Notes: generated by a model not told the origin, from the sequence alone. DNA of 5,717 nucleotides from Deltaproteobacteria bacterium (GCA_003647385.1 QMMT01000158.1:1-5717), one strand, 5' to 3'; positions 1-5,717 are shown, counted from the first letter of the stretch. Translations and numbers: made by a program.

Positions 1-134
1 TGGTTTATGCAACGGAAAAAGAGGCTCACACGAGTAAATTTAAAAAAATTATGGAGACCTTTCAAAAGGAGAATTATGATATTTATAATCTTGAAGTTCA
101 TACAGGGTTATCAGTTCCTGCCAATGCAGTCTAA
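1..134 (+). CDS. C-terminal end of an unidentified protein (partial, 5' end outside window)
   Basis: The frame starting at base 3 is open from the window edge to a TAA at 132-134 and encodes 43 residues. The peptide is hydrophilic and mixed-charge: a Lys/Glu-rich helix-like stretch (KEAHTSKFKKIMETFQKEN) is followed by a short beta-like segment (YDIYNLEVHTG) and the tail LSVPANAV. This looks like the end of a soluble alpha/beta domain. I do not recognise the family. The next gene begins 47 bases downstream with its own strong ribosome binding site and no terminator between, so the two are probably co-transcribed. The competing frame from base 7 to 213 gives a Lys/Ile-rich peptide with no ribosome binding site and overlaps the next gene, so I prefer this frame. 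Confidence 0.6.
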   Translation, partial: VYATEKEAHTSKFKKIMETFQKENYDIYNLEVHTGLSVPANAV

Positions 135-181
135 GCAGAAAAACTCTTTTTGGATCATACTTAAAATTATAGGAGGATATC

Positions 182-1003
182 ATGCCGATTCTTATTCTAT
201 CATCAGAAAATAAGGAACTTGAAAATAAAATCGGGCAAAAAATAGCTCAGAAGTTGGAGTACACAACGCTTAATCAAGAATTTTTCAGTGAAATTGCACA
301 CAAGTATACCCTTGATAGTAAAAAATTGATGAATGCCATGGATATAACGCCTTCCATCCTGAAACGGATGCCGTCAAAACAATGGTATTATTATCTGTCA
401 TGCGTTGAGGCTGAAGTTTTAGAGCGTCTTTTGGAAGATAATTGCGTCTGCTGGGGGCTGGCAGCACATCTTTATGTAGCAGTCGTATCCCATGTCTTAA
501 AGGTGAGGCTGATCGGAGGACACGAGTCCATACCCCAATCAGATAAGCGTAATATGACTCCGGATAAGATAAAAAAAATTATTGCTGAACAGGAACGAAG
601 TCGGGAAAATTGGTCCATGACCGCTTACAACAAAAAAGAAGCCCATCCTGGATTGTATGACATGGTGATCAATCTTGATCAGGTTCAGCCGGATGAAGTC
701 GTTGAGACTTTGTCAACAACAATGGGATATCCAAGACTTAAGGCCATGACCTATTCCATAAATAATTTGACGGATCGGGCTCTTGCAGCAAAAGTAAAAA
801 ACGTCCTTTTGAAATCATTGACGGATATTCAAGTCGAGGCACAAAATGGTACAGTCGTGGTGACAACTACTTCAATGAAACGTGAAAAATCTAAAAAGGT
901 TGGTGCCATCAAAAAACTTGCAGGTCAGGTTGACGGAATTGGGTATCTGGAGGTTCACTGGAATAAAGATATGTTAACCGAAGCTGCCATGAGTTATCGA
1001 TGA
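182..1003 (+). CDS. Cytidylate-kinase-like family protein with degenerate P-loop and C-terminal BON-like domain
   Basis: This is a 273-residue soluble protein with no signal peptide or membrane segment. AGGAGG at 171-176 lies 5 bases before the ATG and fixes the start. Residues 3-40 follow the cytidylate-kinase-like N-terminus without gaps (beta strand ILILSS, then IGQKIAQKLEY and NQEFFSEIA). Later blocks also match: HVLKVRLIG (104-112), the Arg-containing EQERSRENW (136-144), and YDMVINLDQVQPDEVVETL (159-177). The nucleotide-binding residues are lost, however. Where the family has a Gly-Ser-Gly-Gly loop, residues 11-14 read KELE, and the usual GRGA block reads GLAA (92-95). Residues about 198-262 resemble a BON domain (DRALAAKVKNVL, then NGTVVV, then a Gly-rich VDGIGYLEVHW end). 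BON domains usually bind membranes or ligands. I infer a catalytically inactive regulatory protein rather than a CMP kinase. It precedes a two-component pair, 77 bases upstream. Family assignment is fairly secure; the function is unknown. Confidence 0.8.
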   Translation: MPILILSSENKELENKIGQKIAQKLEYTTLNQEFFSEIAHKYTLDSKKLMNAMDITPSILKRMPSKQWYYYLSCVEAEVLERLLEDNCVCWGLAAHLYVAVVSHVLKVRLIGGHESIPQSDKRNMTPDKIKKIIAEQERSRENWSMTAYNKKEAHPGLYDMVINLDQVQPDEVVETLSTTMGYPRLKAMTYSINNLTDRALAAKVKNVLLKSLTDIQVEAQNGTVVVTTTSMKREKSKKVGAIKKLAGQVDGIGYLEVHWNKDMLTEAAMSYR

Positions 1004-1072
1004 TCCGAGTGGATGTGGACTGTTTTGGATGTGTTGCCGGGTTAAGAAAGGTGTGGTATTAAATAAAAAAAA

Positions 1073-1077
1073 AGGAG
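1073..1077 (+). promoter_or_regulatory. Ribosome binding site deciding the start of the receiver gene
   Basis: AGGAG lies 3 bases before a GTG at 1081 and 6 bases before an in-frame ATG at 1084. The ATG has the normal spacing and the better codon, so it is the preferred start. The GTG would add only one residue. Confidence 0.6.
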
Positions 1078-1083
1078 ACTGTG

Positions 1084-1491
1084 ATGTCTAATCCATTGGA
1101 AATTCTTTTATTAGATGATGAAGCCATTGTGGGAAAACGTCTGAAACCTGCGATTGAAAAAATTAATTGCAATGTGGAGGTTTTTCAGGACCCCCAACTG
1201 GCAGTTGAACGAATCAATGAAAAAGAGTTTGATATCATCGTAACAGATATTTATATGGACGCTATGGACGGTATGCAGGTTCTGGATATCGTACTTAAAA
1301 AATCCTCGAGAACCAAGGTCATAATGATTACAGGTTATGCCATGATTTCTCTTGCCAGGGACGCTATGGAAAAAGGGGCTTTTGACTTTATTGCAAAACC
1401 CTTTAAACCCGATGATTTAAGAGTCGTCATTGCAAAGGCAGCCAAAGCACTGGGATCTCCAATTGATTTGAATACGATAATTCAAAAATAG
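1084..1491 (+). CDS. Single-domain response regulator (CheY-like receiver)
   Basis: The 135-residue protein consists only of a receiver domain. All phosphotransfer residues are present: the acidic pair D11-D12, the phospho-acceptor D55 in the strand IIVTDIYMD, T83 in MITGY, and K105 in AKPF. The Asp-Gly pair after the acceptor (D62-G63) is also typical. There is no room for a DNA-binding, GGDEF or other output domain; after the last helix only about 12 residues remain. It should be phosphorylated in the cytoplasm by the histidine kinase encoded 9 bases downstream and then act by protein contact or as a phosphorelay intermediate. The receiver stop TAG overlaps the kinase ribosome binding site, so the pair is translationally close. 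An in-frame GTG at 1081 is an alternative start. Identity is very secure; the downstream target is not visible in this window. Confidence 0.93.
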   Translation: MSNPLEILLLDDEAIVGKRLKPAIEKINCNVEVFQDPQLAVERINEKEFDIIVTDIYMDAMDGMQVLDIVLKKSSRTKVIMITGYAMISLARDAMEKGAFDFIAKPFKPDDLRVVIAKAAKALGSPIDLNTIIQK

Positions 1492-1500
1492 GGGAGATAA

Positions 1501-3084
1501 ATGCCGGAAACAGAACCTGTCATTTCAGAATCAAAAAAAAATGAGAATGACTCAAGGAAAACAAGCAAAGCTGTATATGAGCACATGGGGGATACCCGGA
1601 AAGCTCAGGAGGCCCTTTTATCCCGAAGGCATTTCAGCGTAAGGAATCAGATATATCTGGGAAATGCTTTAGTGTTTCTGGCTGCCCTGGTCATGGTGAT
1701 TGTATTGATTGTAAATAATGATCGGGTACACAACCGGCTGAAATTTTTGGAATTTGTGAATGATTTTTCTTCAGAAATTTTACAGGCAAGGCGATATGAA
1801 AAAAATTTTTTCCTCTACGGCACCAATCTCAACGATGCCATAGAAAATATTCATCTTGCAGAATCTATTTTTGTTACGGAATCCGATCAATTTTCAGAGC
1901 TTTTAAAGGGGCAGAGAGATCGGCAGAAAATTTTTGCCAAAATAGGAGCCTATAAATCCCTTCTTCAACAATTGTCCCAGCATGAACAACAGGAAAAAAA
2001 AGGATTTCATACCACGCCCTTTGCAAAAAAAATCGGGTTGGAATTAAGGGACTACGGGAAAGACATCCTGACAACTTCACATGCCATGATAAATATTGAA
2101 AAAATAGCCATTGAAAAAACCCTGAACCACTCCCGTTACATTCATATATATTCCTTTCTGGCTTTACTGGTTTTTCTTGTCATCAATACTTCCCTGCTGG
2201 TGAGCCGGATTTATTCAACCCTCAACCGTTATGCCACTTATGCCAGGCGCATTGCTGCAGGAGACTTCAGCCTCATTCACCCCCGGCGTAAATTCCGTGA
2301 TGAATTCACGGACCTTGCCGTTGCCTTCAATGAAATGATAAAGGAAATTGATGCCAGGGAAGCTATTTTGATTCAGACGCATAAAATGAAAGCCGTGGGA
2401 ACACTTACCTCAGGGATTGCACATGAATTGAACAATCCATTGAATAATATCATGCTCACCGCTCATATGATACTTGAAGATTACCACGACCTGTCCGACG
2501 AGGAGCGCATCGACATGCTCAAGGATGTGGCAGAAGAGACAGACCGGTCTAAAAAGATTATCCGCAATCTTCTGGATTTTGCCAGGGAAAGTACGTCTAC
2601 AATGGAATCTCTTGACTTGTCAAAACTTGTGGCAGATACACTGCATCTTTTGGAAAATCAGATTCGGTTTTCAGGCATTAGTGTTGATCTTCAATTTATG
2701 GAAAATTTTCCAAAGATAAATGGGGATGCCCAGAAACTTCAACAGGTGTTTGTCAATCTATTGTTGAATGCCATTGATGCATCAACAAAAGGGAATAAAA
2801 TACAGGTAATTGGAAGACTCGGGGATACATCAGATTCAGTCAAGGTGAGCGTAATTGATTATGGGCAAGGGATTCCAAAGCAGATTCAACCATCTATTTT
2901 TGATCCGTTTTTTACCACAAAAATAAAAGGTCAGGGAACCGGACTGGGGTTAAGCGTATCCCATGGTATTATCGCCAAACATGGGGGTACGCTTAATGTC
3001 GAAAGCGAGGAAGGAAGCGGCTCATGTTTTACCATCACTTTCCCCGTCATCAATTTTCCGGGGATGAATTCCTTTACATTATAA
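1501..3084 (+). CDS. Membrane-bound sensor histidine kinase (periplasmic sensor, HAMP, HisKA, HATPase)
   Basis: This 527-residue protein starts at an ATG 4 bases after GGGGAG (1491-1496). A charged cytoplasmic leader of about 50 residues precedes membrane segment 1 (about 51-72). The periplasmic part (about 73-212) looks all-helical and contains ARRYEKNFFLY (96-106), which recalls the Arg/Glu-Lys-Asn-Phe motif of helical-bundle (HBM/4HB-like) sensor domains. Membrane segment 2 is about 213-235, and a HAMP linker spans about 236-288. The HisKA H-box GIAHELNNPL has the phospho-acceptor H308. The ATPase domain shows the N-box (N423 in LLLNAIDAS), G1 (DYGQGIP, 453-459), the F-box (FDPFFTTK, 467-474) and G2 (GQGTGLGL, 477-484). 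It is therefore a complete, catalytically competent kinase. It lacks PAS and receiver domains, so phosphate should go to the separate receiver just upstream. The signal is unknown. The gene ends 15 bases from the convergent transporter gene. Confidence 0.95.
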   Translation: MPETEPVISESKKNENDSRKTSKAVYEHMGDTRKAQEALLSRRHFSVRNQIYLGNALVFLAALVMVIVLIVNNDRVHNRLKFLEFVNDFSSEILQARRYEKNFFLYGTNLNDAIENIHLAESIFVTESDQFSELLKGQRDRQKIFAKIGAYKSLLQQLSQHEQQEKKGFHTTPFAKKIGLELRDYGKDILTTSHAMINIEKIAIEKTLNHSRYIHIYSFLALLVFLVINTSLLVSRIYSTLNRYATYARRIAAGDFSLIHPRRKFRDEFTDLAVAFNEMIKEIDAREAILIQTHKMKAVGTLTSGIAHELNNPLNNIMLTAHMILEDYHDLSDEERIDMLKDVAEETDRSKKIIRNLLDFARESTSTMESLDLSKLVADTLHLLENQIRFSGISVDLQFMENFPKINGDAQKLQQVFVNLLLNAIDASTKGNKIQVIGRLGDTSDSVKVSVIDYGQGIPKQIQPSIFDPFFTTKIKGQGTGLGLSVSHGIIAKHGGTLNVESEEGSGSCFTITFPVINFPGMNSFTL

Positions 3085-3099
3085 TTATGTCCTGTCGGA

Positions 3100-5268
3100 T
3101 CAACCCCTGATTTGAACCGGCATGTAGTTTTTCAGCGGACAGTCACCGCAGTCTCCCTTGGAATGGATCTGCCTGTAAATTGATTCCAAAGCCGATCTGG
3201 TATCGGGATAAATATTTTCTTTTCCAAGCTTGTCGATCAGGTGGGTTCTTTCCATCACAGCTAAAACTTCCTCTTTTACACCGCAGAATGAAATTTCACG
3301 CCCACTGCCCCTTACCGTGTCAATAAGGATTGAAATGGCATCTTCCCCTGATGCATCAATATCATTAATTCCTTTAGATGCGATTAAAATATGCATTAAA
3401 TCAGGTTTTTCAGCAATATATGTGAGTACCTTATCTTCAAGATATGTGGCATTGGTAAAGATTAAAGACCCGTCGAATCTGATAACTGCAATATGATCAC
3501 ATTCTCTGAGACCGGCTTTAACTGCATCTCTTAAAGTATCATCCTTTGATTTTGAAAGGAGTGCTACTCTTGGACGCAGGTGTTGATAAATAAACATGGT
3601 AAAAGTGAGGCCAACCCCCACCATAATACCTTCTTCAAGGTGGGGTGCAAAATACAGCGTACAGACAAAAGCAATAACCGAAATAATACCTTCTGACCGT
3701 TTGGCCTTCCAGGCATGGATAAAGCCCGATGTATTGACAAGGCCAATCACCGCCATCATAATGACTGCTGCCAGAACTGCCTGGGGCAGGTGATAGAGAA
3801 GGGGGGTGAAAAAAAGCAGTGTCAGGGCCACCATAATACTGGTCACCACAGAGGATATTCCGCTGACCGCATTGGCCTGGAGATTGACGGCAGACCGTGA
3901 AAAGGATCCTGATACAGCATAACTTTGTCCAAATGCCCCGATAATATTGCCAAGGCCCTGTCCAATCAATTCCTGGTTCGGGTCAAGTTTTTGTCCGGTT
4001 TTAGCAGCCATGGATTTGGCAATGGCAATGGCCTCCATAAATCCCAGCAGAGAAATAATAATGGCGAATGGCAGCAGCTGAATAAAGGCAGCGATATAGG
4101 ACGTACCCTCAGGAGCTTTGGGGATGCTGATTTTGAGTCCTCTTGGAATGTCTCCAACGACTGCACCTGCGCCAATCATTTTAAGATTTTTAACATCCAG
4201 TAGTTTGTTGCCTACTTTTATTCGCCATTTATGATTGTCTGTTTCCAGACTGTTTGGCAGGGTTGAGCCGGTATAAAAAACAGGAGTTTCACCTGCATCT
4301 TTTTCAACTGCAAAATGAACAAGCCGGAGGTTTTCACGTTTGATATGGGCAGCGCCCTTTATTTGAGCAATTTTAGCCTGGATTATGGCAAGGTGATGTT
4401 CAATGTCAAGTTCTTTCTCCGAAGCAATATGAAGCCCGTGATCTTTTTCTTCACCCTTAATTATCTTAAGATCATGGTTCAATTTTGCCCTTTGCTCGCC
4501 CAGTTCTTCTATTTTATTTACGTCAGCGTTGAATCCTGTAATTGTTTTTACAATTTGGGGATCTTTTATGTTTTCAAGGGGAATAAATTTATCATTGTTA
4601 AACCCGGTGAATTTGGAAATTAAAATAGTGACGGCAACAGCAACCAGAACACTGGGGATCCTGGGATTTACCCGTTTCAGGATGACCATGATGGCAATGG
4701 CCAGTATCCCCAGGCCTAAAGTAGGCAGATGCGTATAATGGATGGCAGATTTTCCTACATTAATAATGGTTTGATAGTGGTGGGGGGCTTTGTCTACATA
4801 AACACCGAATAGTTTTGAAAACTGTGAAGATGCAATAACAATGGCTGCAGCATTGGTAAACCCATTGACAACCGGATGGGAAAGCAGGTTGACCACAAGA
4901 CCGAGCTTGAACACGCCAAGAAAGAGCTGAAAACATCCCACGGTTAATGCAAGGATAATGGAATAGGCAATAAACTGGGGGCCGCCTGCAGTGGCAAGGG
5001 GTTCCAGCGATGCTGCAGACATCAGTGAGACCACAGCGACAGGTCCTGTAGCAAGCTGGCGGCTTGATCCGAATAACGAGGCCACCATTGGCGGCAGGAA
5101 TGCTGCATAAAGGCCGTAGTATGCCGGGAGCCCTGCAAGCTGAGCATATGCCATGGACTGGGGAATCAGAACCATGGCCACAGTAATTCCGGCAATAACA
5201 TCTGCACTTAATTTGTCTTTGTTGTAGTCGCTAAACCACAACAAAAAAGGAAATAATTTATAAATCAT
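3100..5268 (-). CDS. SulP-family (SLC26-like) inorganic anion transporter with STAS domain
   Basis: This 722-residue inner-membrane protein starts at an ATG 6 bases after GGAG (5275-5278). Family signatures are clear. The TM1 region has LIPQSMAYAQLAGLPAYYGLY (34-54, a substrate-site helix in SLC26 structures). TM3 has TGPVAVVSLM, and the TM5 area has HPVVNGFTNAAA. LLGFMEAIAIAK (407-418) carries the conserved Glu, and GSFSRSAVN (454-462) follows. About 12-14 membrane segments are predicted up to residue 565. A STAS domain follows (about 585-697) with FDGSLIFTNA and the D-x-S-G loop (D638, S640, G641). Two features are unusual: a hydrophilic insertion at about 225-372, and a tail with C707 and C710. 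Substrates in the family include sulfate, bicarbonate, dicarboxylates and other anions; the sequence does not decide, and sulfate is only a context-based guess. It is transcribed on its own from a promoter near 5395-5421. Confidence 0.95.
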   Translation of the reverse strand: MIYKLFPFLLWFSDYNKDKLSADVIAGITVAMVLIPQSMAYAQLAGLPAYYGLYAAFLPPMVASLFGSSRQLATGPVAVVSLMSAASLEPLATAGGPQFIAYSIILALTVGCFQLFLGVFKLGLVVNLLSHPVVNGFTNAAAIVIASSQFSKLFGVYVDKAPHHYQTIINVGKSAIHYTHLPTLGLGILAIAIMVILKRVNPRIPSVLVAVAVTILISKFTGFNNDKFIPLENIKDPQIVKTITGFNADVNKIEELGEQRAKLNHDLKIIKGEEKDHGLHIASEKELDIEHHLAIIQAKIAQIKGAAHIKRENLRLVHFAVEKDAGETPVFYTGSTLPNSLETDNHKWRIKVGNKLLDVKNLKMIGAGAVVGDIPRGLKISIPKAPEGTSYIAAFIQLLPFAIIISLLGFMEAIAIAKSMAAKTGQKLDPNQELIGQGLGNIIGAFGQSYAVSGSFSRSAVNLQANAVSGISSVVTSIMVALTLLFFTPLLYHLPQAVLAAVIMMAVIGLVNTSGFIHAWKAKRSEGIISVIAFVCTLYFAPHLEEGIMVGVGLTFTMFIYQHLRPRVALLSKSKDDTLRDAVKAGLRECDHIAVIRFDGSLIFTNATYLEDKVLTYIAEKPDLMHILIASKGINDIDASGEDAISILIDTVRGSGREISFCGVKEEVLAVMERTHLIDKLGKENIYPDTRSALESIYRQIHSKGDCGDCPLKNYMPVQIRG

Positions 5269-5274
5269 CGTTTT

Positions 5275-5278
5275 CTCC
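5275..5278 (-). promoter_or_regulatory. Ribosome binding site of the SulP gene
   Basis: On the minus strand, CAGGAGAAAACG precedes the ATG. GGAG is spaced 6 bases from the start, which supports the chosen N-terminus. Confidence 0.75.
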
Positions 5279-5289
5279 TGAATTAAAAC

Positions 5290-5342
5290 TGTTCAATGTT
5301 TCATCATATACTTATGAACAACAGCACCACGGCTTTGTTCAA
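5290..5342. repeat. Three TGTTCA half-sites in the SulP leader
   Basis: TGTTCAA occurs at 5290-5296 and 5336-5342, with the inverted form TGAACAA at 5315-5321. The shared core TGTTCA thus appears three times in 53 bases, in direct and inverted orientation. The inner and right copies form the arms of a stem-loop. This could be an operator array or an RNA structure; AT-rich chance is not excluded. Confidence 0.4.
5315..5341 (-). promoter_or_regulatory. Stem-loop in the 5' leader of the SulP gene
   Basis: Arms 5315-5321 (TGAACAA) and 5335-5341 (TTGTTCA) are perfectly complementary over 7 bp. The stem continues with AGC/GCT (5323-5325 with 5332-5334) across a one-base bulge, leaving a 6-base loop. 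If transcription starts near 5388, the structure lies in the mRNA leader about 46-73 bases before the start codon. No U-run follows it on the minus strand, so it is not a typical terminator. It may be a dimeric operator or an mRNA-stability or translation element. Confidence 0.45.
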
Positions 5343-5380
5343 CTTAATTCTATAAAAATCTAACTTTTTTTATTTAACCC

Positions 5381-5406
5381 TACAAGGTACACTAATTATA
5401 CAAGGT
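5381..5406. repeat. TACAAGGT direct repeat overlapping the SulP promoter core
   Basis: TACAAGGT is present at 5381-5388 and again at 5399-5406, an 18-base period. One copy overlaps the edge of the -10 element and the spacer; the other covers the predicted transcription start. This placement suits a regulator that blocks RNA polymerase, but no regulator is identified. Confidence 0.45.
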
Positions 5407-5421
5407 TATTTTGTTTGTCAA
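5395..5421 (-). promoter_or_regulatory. Sigma70-type promoter for the SulP gene
   Basis: On the minus strand, TTGACA (5416-5421) and TATAAT (5395-5400) both match consensus perfectly, separated by 15 bases. The -10 is preceded by TTG, which gives a partial extended -10. Transcription would begin near 5388, leaving a leader of about 120 bases. The spacer is shorter than the usual 16-18, which can lower basal activity or make a promoter activator-dependent. Confidence 0.65.
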
Positions 5422-5433
5422 CGGGAAGTGATC

Positions 5434-5493
5434 CAAATCTGGATATTTGTCATAACAATTTTACATAACCAGAATATCCGGGCAGTCATAACA
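5434..5493. promoter_or_regulatory. Cluster of small inverted and direct repeats upstream of the SulP -35
   Basis: GGATATT (5441-5447) and AATATCC (5473-5479) are inverted arms 25 bases apart, extendable to 9 bp with one G-T pair. CAAAT (5434-5438) and ATTTG (5445-5449) make a smaller palindrome. GTCATAACA is repeated exactly at 5449-5457 and 5485-5493, with a further CATAAC at 5464-5469. The cluster lies roughly 45-105 bases upstream of the predicted start, where activators bind. It may be a regulator site; this is inference from layout. Confidence 0.35.
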
Positions 5494-5520
5494 CACCAAC
5501 GACTAACAAATTTTTTAAGG

Positions 5521-5549
5521 TTGTTATTCTTGTTGTTTTGTTTTATAAC
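5521..5549 (+). promoter_or_regulatory. Possible divergent promoter pointing out of the window
   Basis: TTGTTA (5521-5526), a 17-base spacer and TATAAC (5544-5549) resemble a sigma70 promoter (4/6 and 5/6 matches). It would drive a gene to the right of the window. The region is T-rich, so a chance match is quite possible. Confidence 0.25.
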
Positions 5550-5717
5550 GGACCTGAAAAAAGTTTATGAATTAAGCAAGTTATAATGAGCGAAAATATG
5601 TACACATGGAAAGATGATACTTGTCTGGGAAAAAATCTTGCCCATCTGACGATATTTTTTCCGGATTTCTCCGGAAGTCTTGATCCAAATTGTACCTGAT
5701 GTGCTAAGATATAAAAA
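5550..5717. other. Non-coding right edge, no gene recognised
   Basis: Together with the SulP promoter region, this completes about 450 bases without a convincing gene. The only notable element is the inverted repeat at 5659-5676. A 37-codon open frame (5586-5699) has no ribosome binding site and no recognisable product. The stretch is probably the upstream region of a gene beyond the window. Confidence 0.5.
5659..5676. repeat. Short perfect inverted repeat (TTCCGGA / TCCGGAA)
   Basis: TTCCGGA (5659-5665) and TCCGGAA (5670-5676) form 7-bp arms around a 4-base spacer. A T-run precedes it on the + strand, but no T-run follows it on either strand, so it is a poor terminator. An operator or a stable small hairpin is more likely. 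Confidence 0.4.

Noticed and set aside
7..213. 68-codon + strand open frame at the left edge
   Set aside because: It has no ribosome binding site, an unnatural Lys/Ile-rich composition and runs into the next gene; the frame ending at 134 is more protein-like.
1011..1033. GGATGTG direct repeat (1011-1017, 1027-1033)
   Set aside because: Short, with no palindromic or promoter context; probably chance.
1034..1062. TTGCCG - 17 bases - TATTAA as a promoter for the receiver gene
   Set aside because: Both hexamers match only 4/6, and the implied start would fall right at the ribosome binding site. Read-through from upstream is more likely.
3041..3064. TCCCCG/CGGGGA hairpin as a terminator
   Set aside because: It lies inside the kinase coding region, has a 12-base loop and lacks a following T-run on either strand.
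3230..4738. Several + strand open frames opposite the SulP gene
   Set aside because: They are antisense shadows of a well-supported transporter gene and lack ribosome binding sites or recognisable domains.
5586..5699. 37-codon open frame near the right edge
   Set aside because: It has no ribosome binding site, no recognisable features and overlaps the inverted repeat; such short frames are expected by chance.

Overview
The window is AT-rich bacterial DNA. It has three complete genes on the + strand (preceded by the tail of a fourth), one large gene convergent to them on the - strand, and about 450 bases of non-coding DNA at the right edge. The style of the kinases, the SulP transporter and the cytidylate-kinase-like protein fits a Desulfobacterota (Desulfobacterales-type sulfate reducer) chromosome. 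That placement is inferred from protein character only; no rRNA or other taxonomic marker is present.

Left part, + strand: the last 43 codons of an unidentified protein (to 134) are followed after 47 bases by a 273-residue protein (182-1003). This protein aligns without gaps to the cytidylate-kinase-like family at its N-terminus, but it has lost the P-loop glycines and ends in a BON-like domain. After 77 bases comes a stand-alone CheY-type receiver (1084-1491). Its stop codon abuts the ribosome binding site of a membrane-bound HAMP/HisKA/HATPase sensor histidine kinase (1501-3084). Receiver and kinase are clearly one two-component pair; the kinase-like gene and the partial gene are probably in the same operon.

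Right part, - strand: a 722-residue SulP-family anion transporter with a C-terminal STAS domain (3100-5268) ends only 15 bases from the histidine kinase stop. It carries an unusual loop of about 140 residues, with a predicted coiled coil, between two membrane segments. It also has a short CxxC tail after the STAS domain. Its upstream region has perfect-consensus -35 and -10 hexamers (15-base spacer), a TACAAGGT direct repeat across the promoter core, a leader stem-loop with three TGTTCA half-sites, and further repeats upstream of the -35. A weaker divergent promoter may point out of the window.

Taken together, this may be a membrane signalling and anion-transport neighbourhood: a periplasmic sensor kinase passing phosphate to an output-less receiver, a probable pseudokinase/BON protein, and a transporter with its own strong, apparently regulated promoter. 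A functional link between the + strand operon and the transporter is inferred from proximity only. No mobile element, CRISPR array, tRNA or rRNA was seen.
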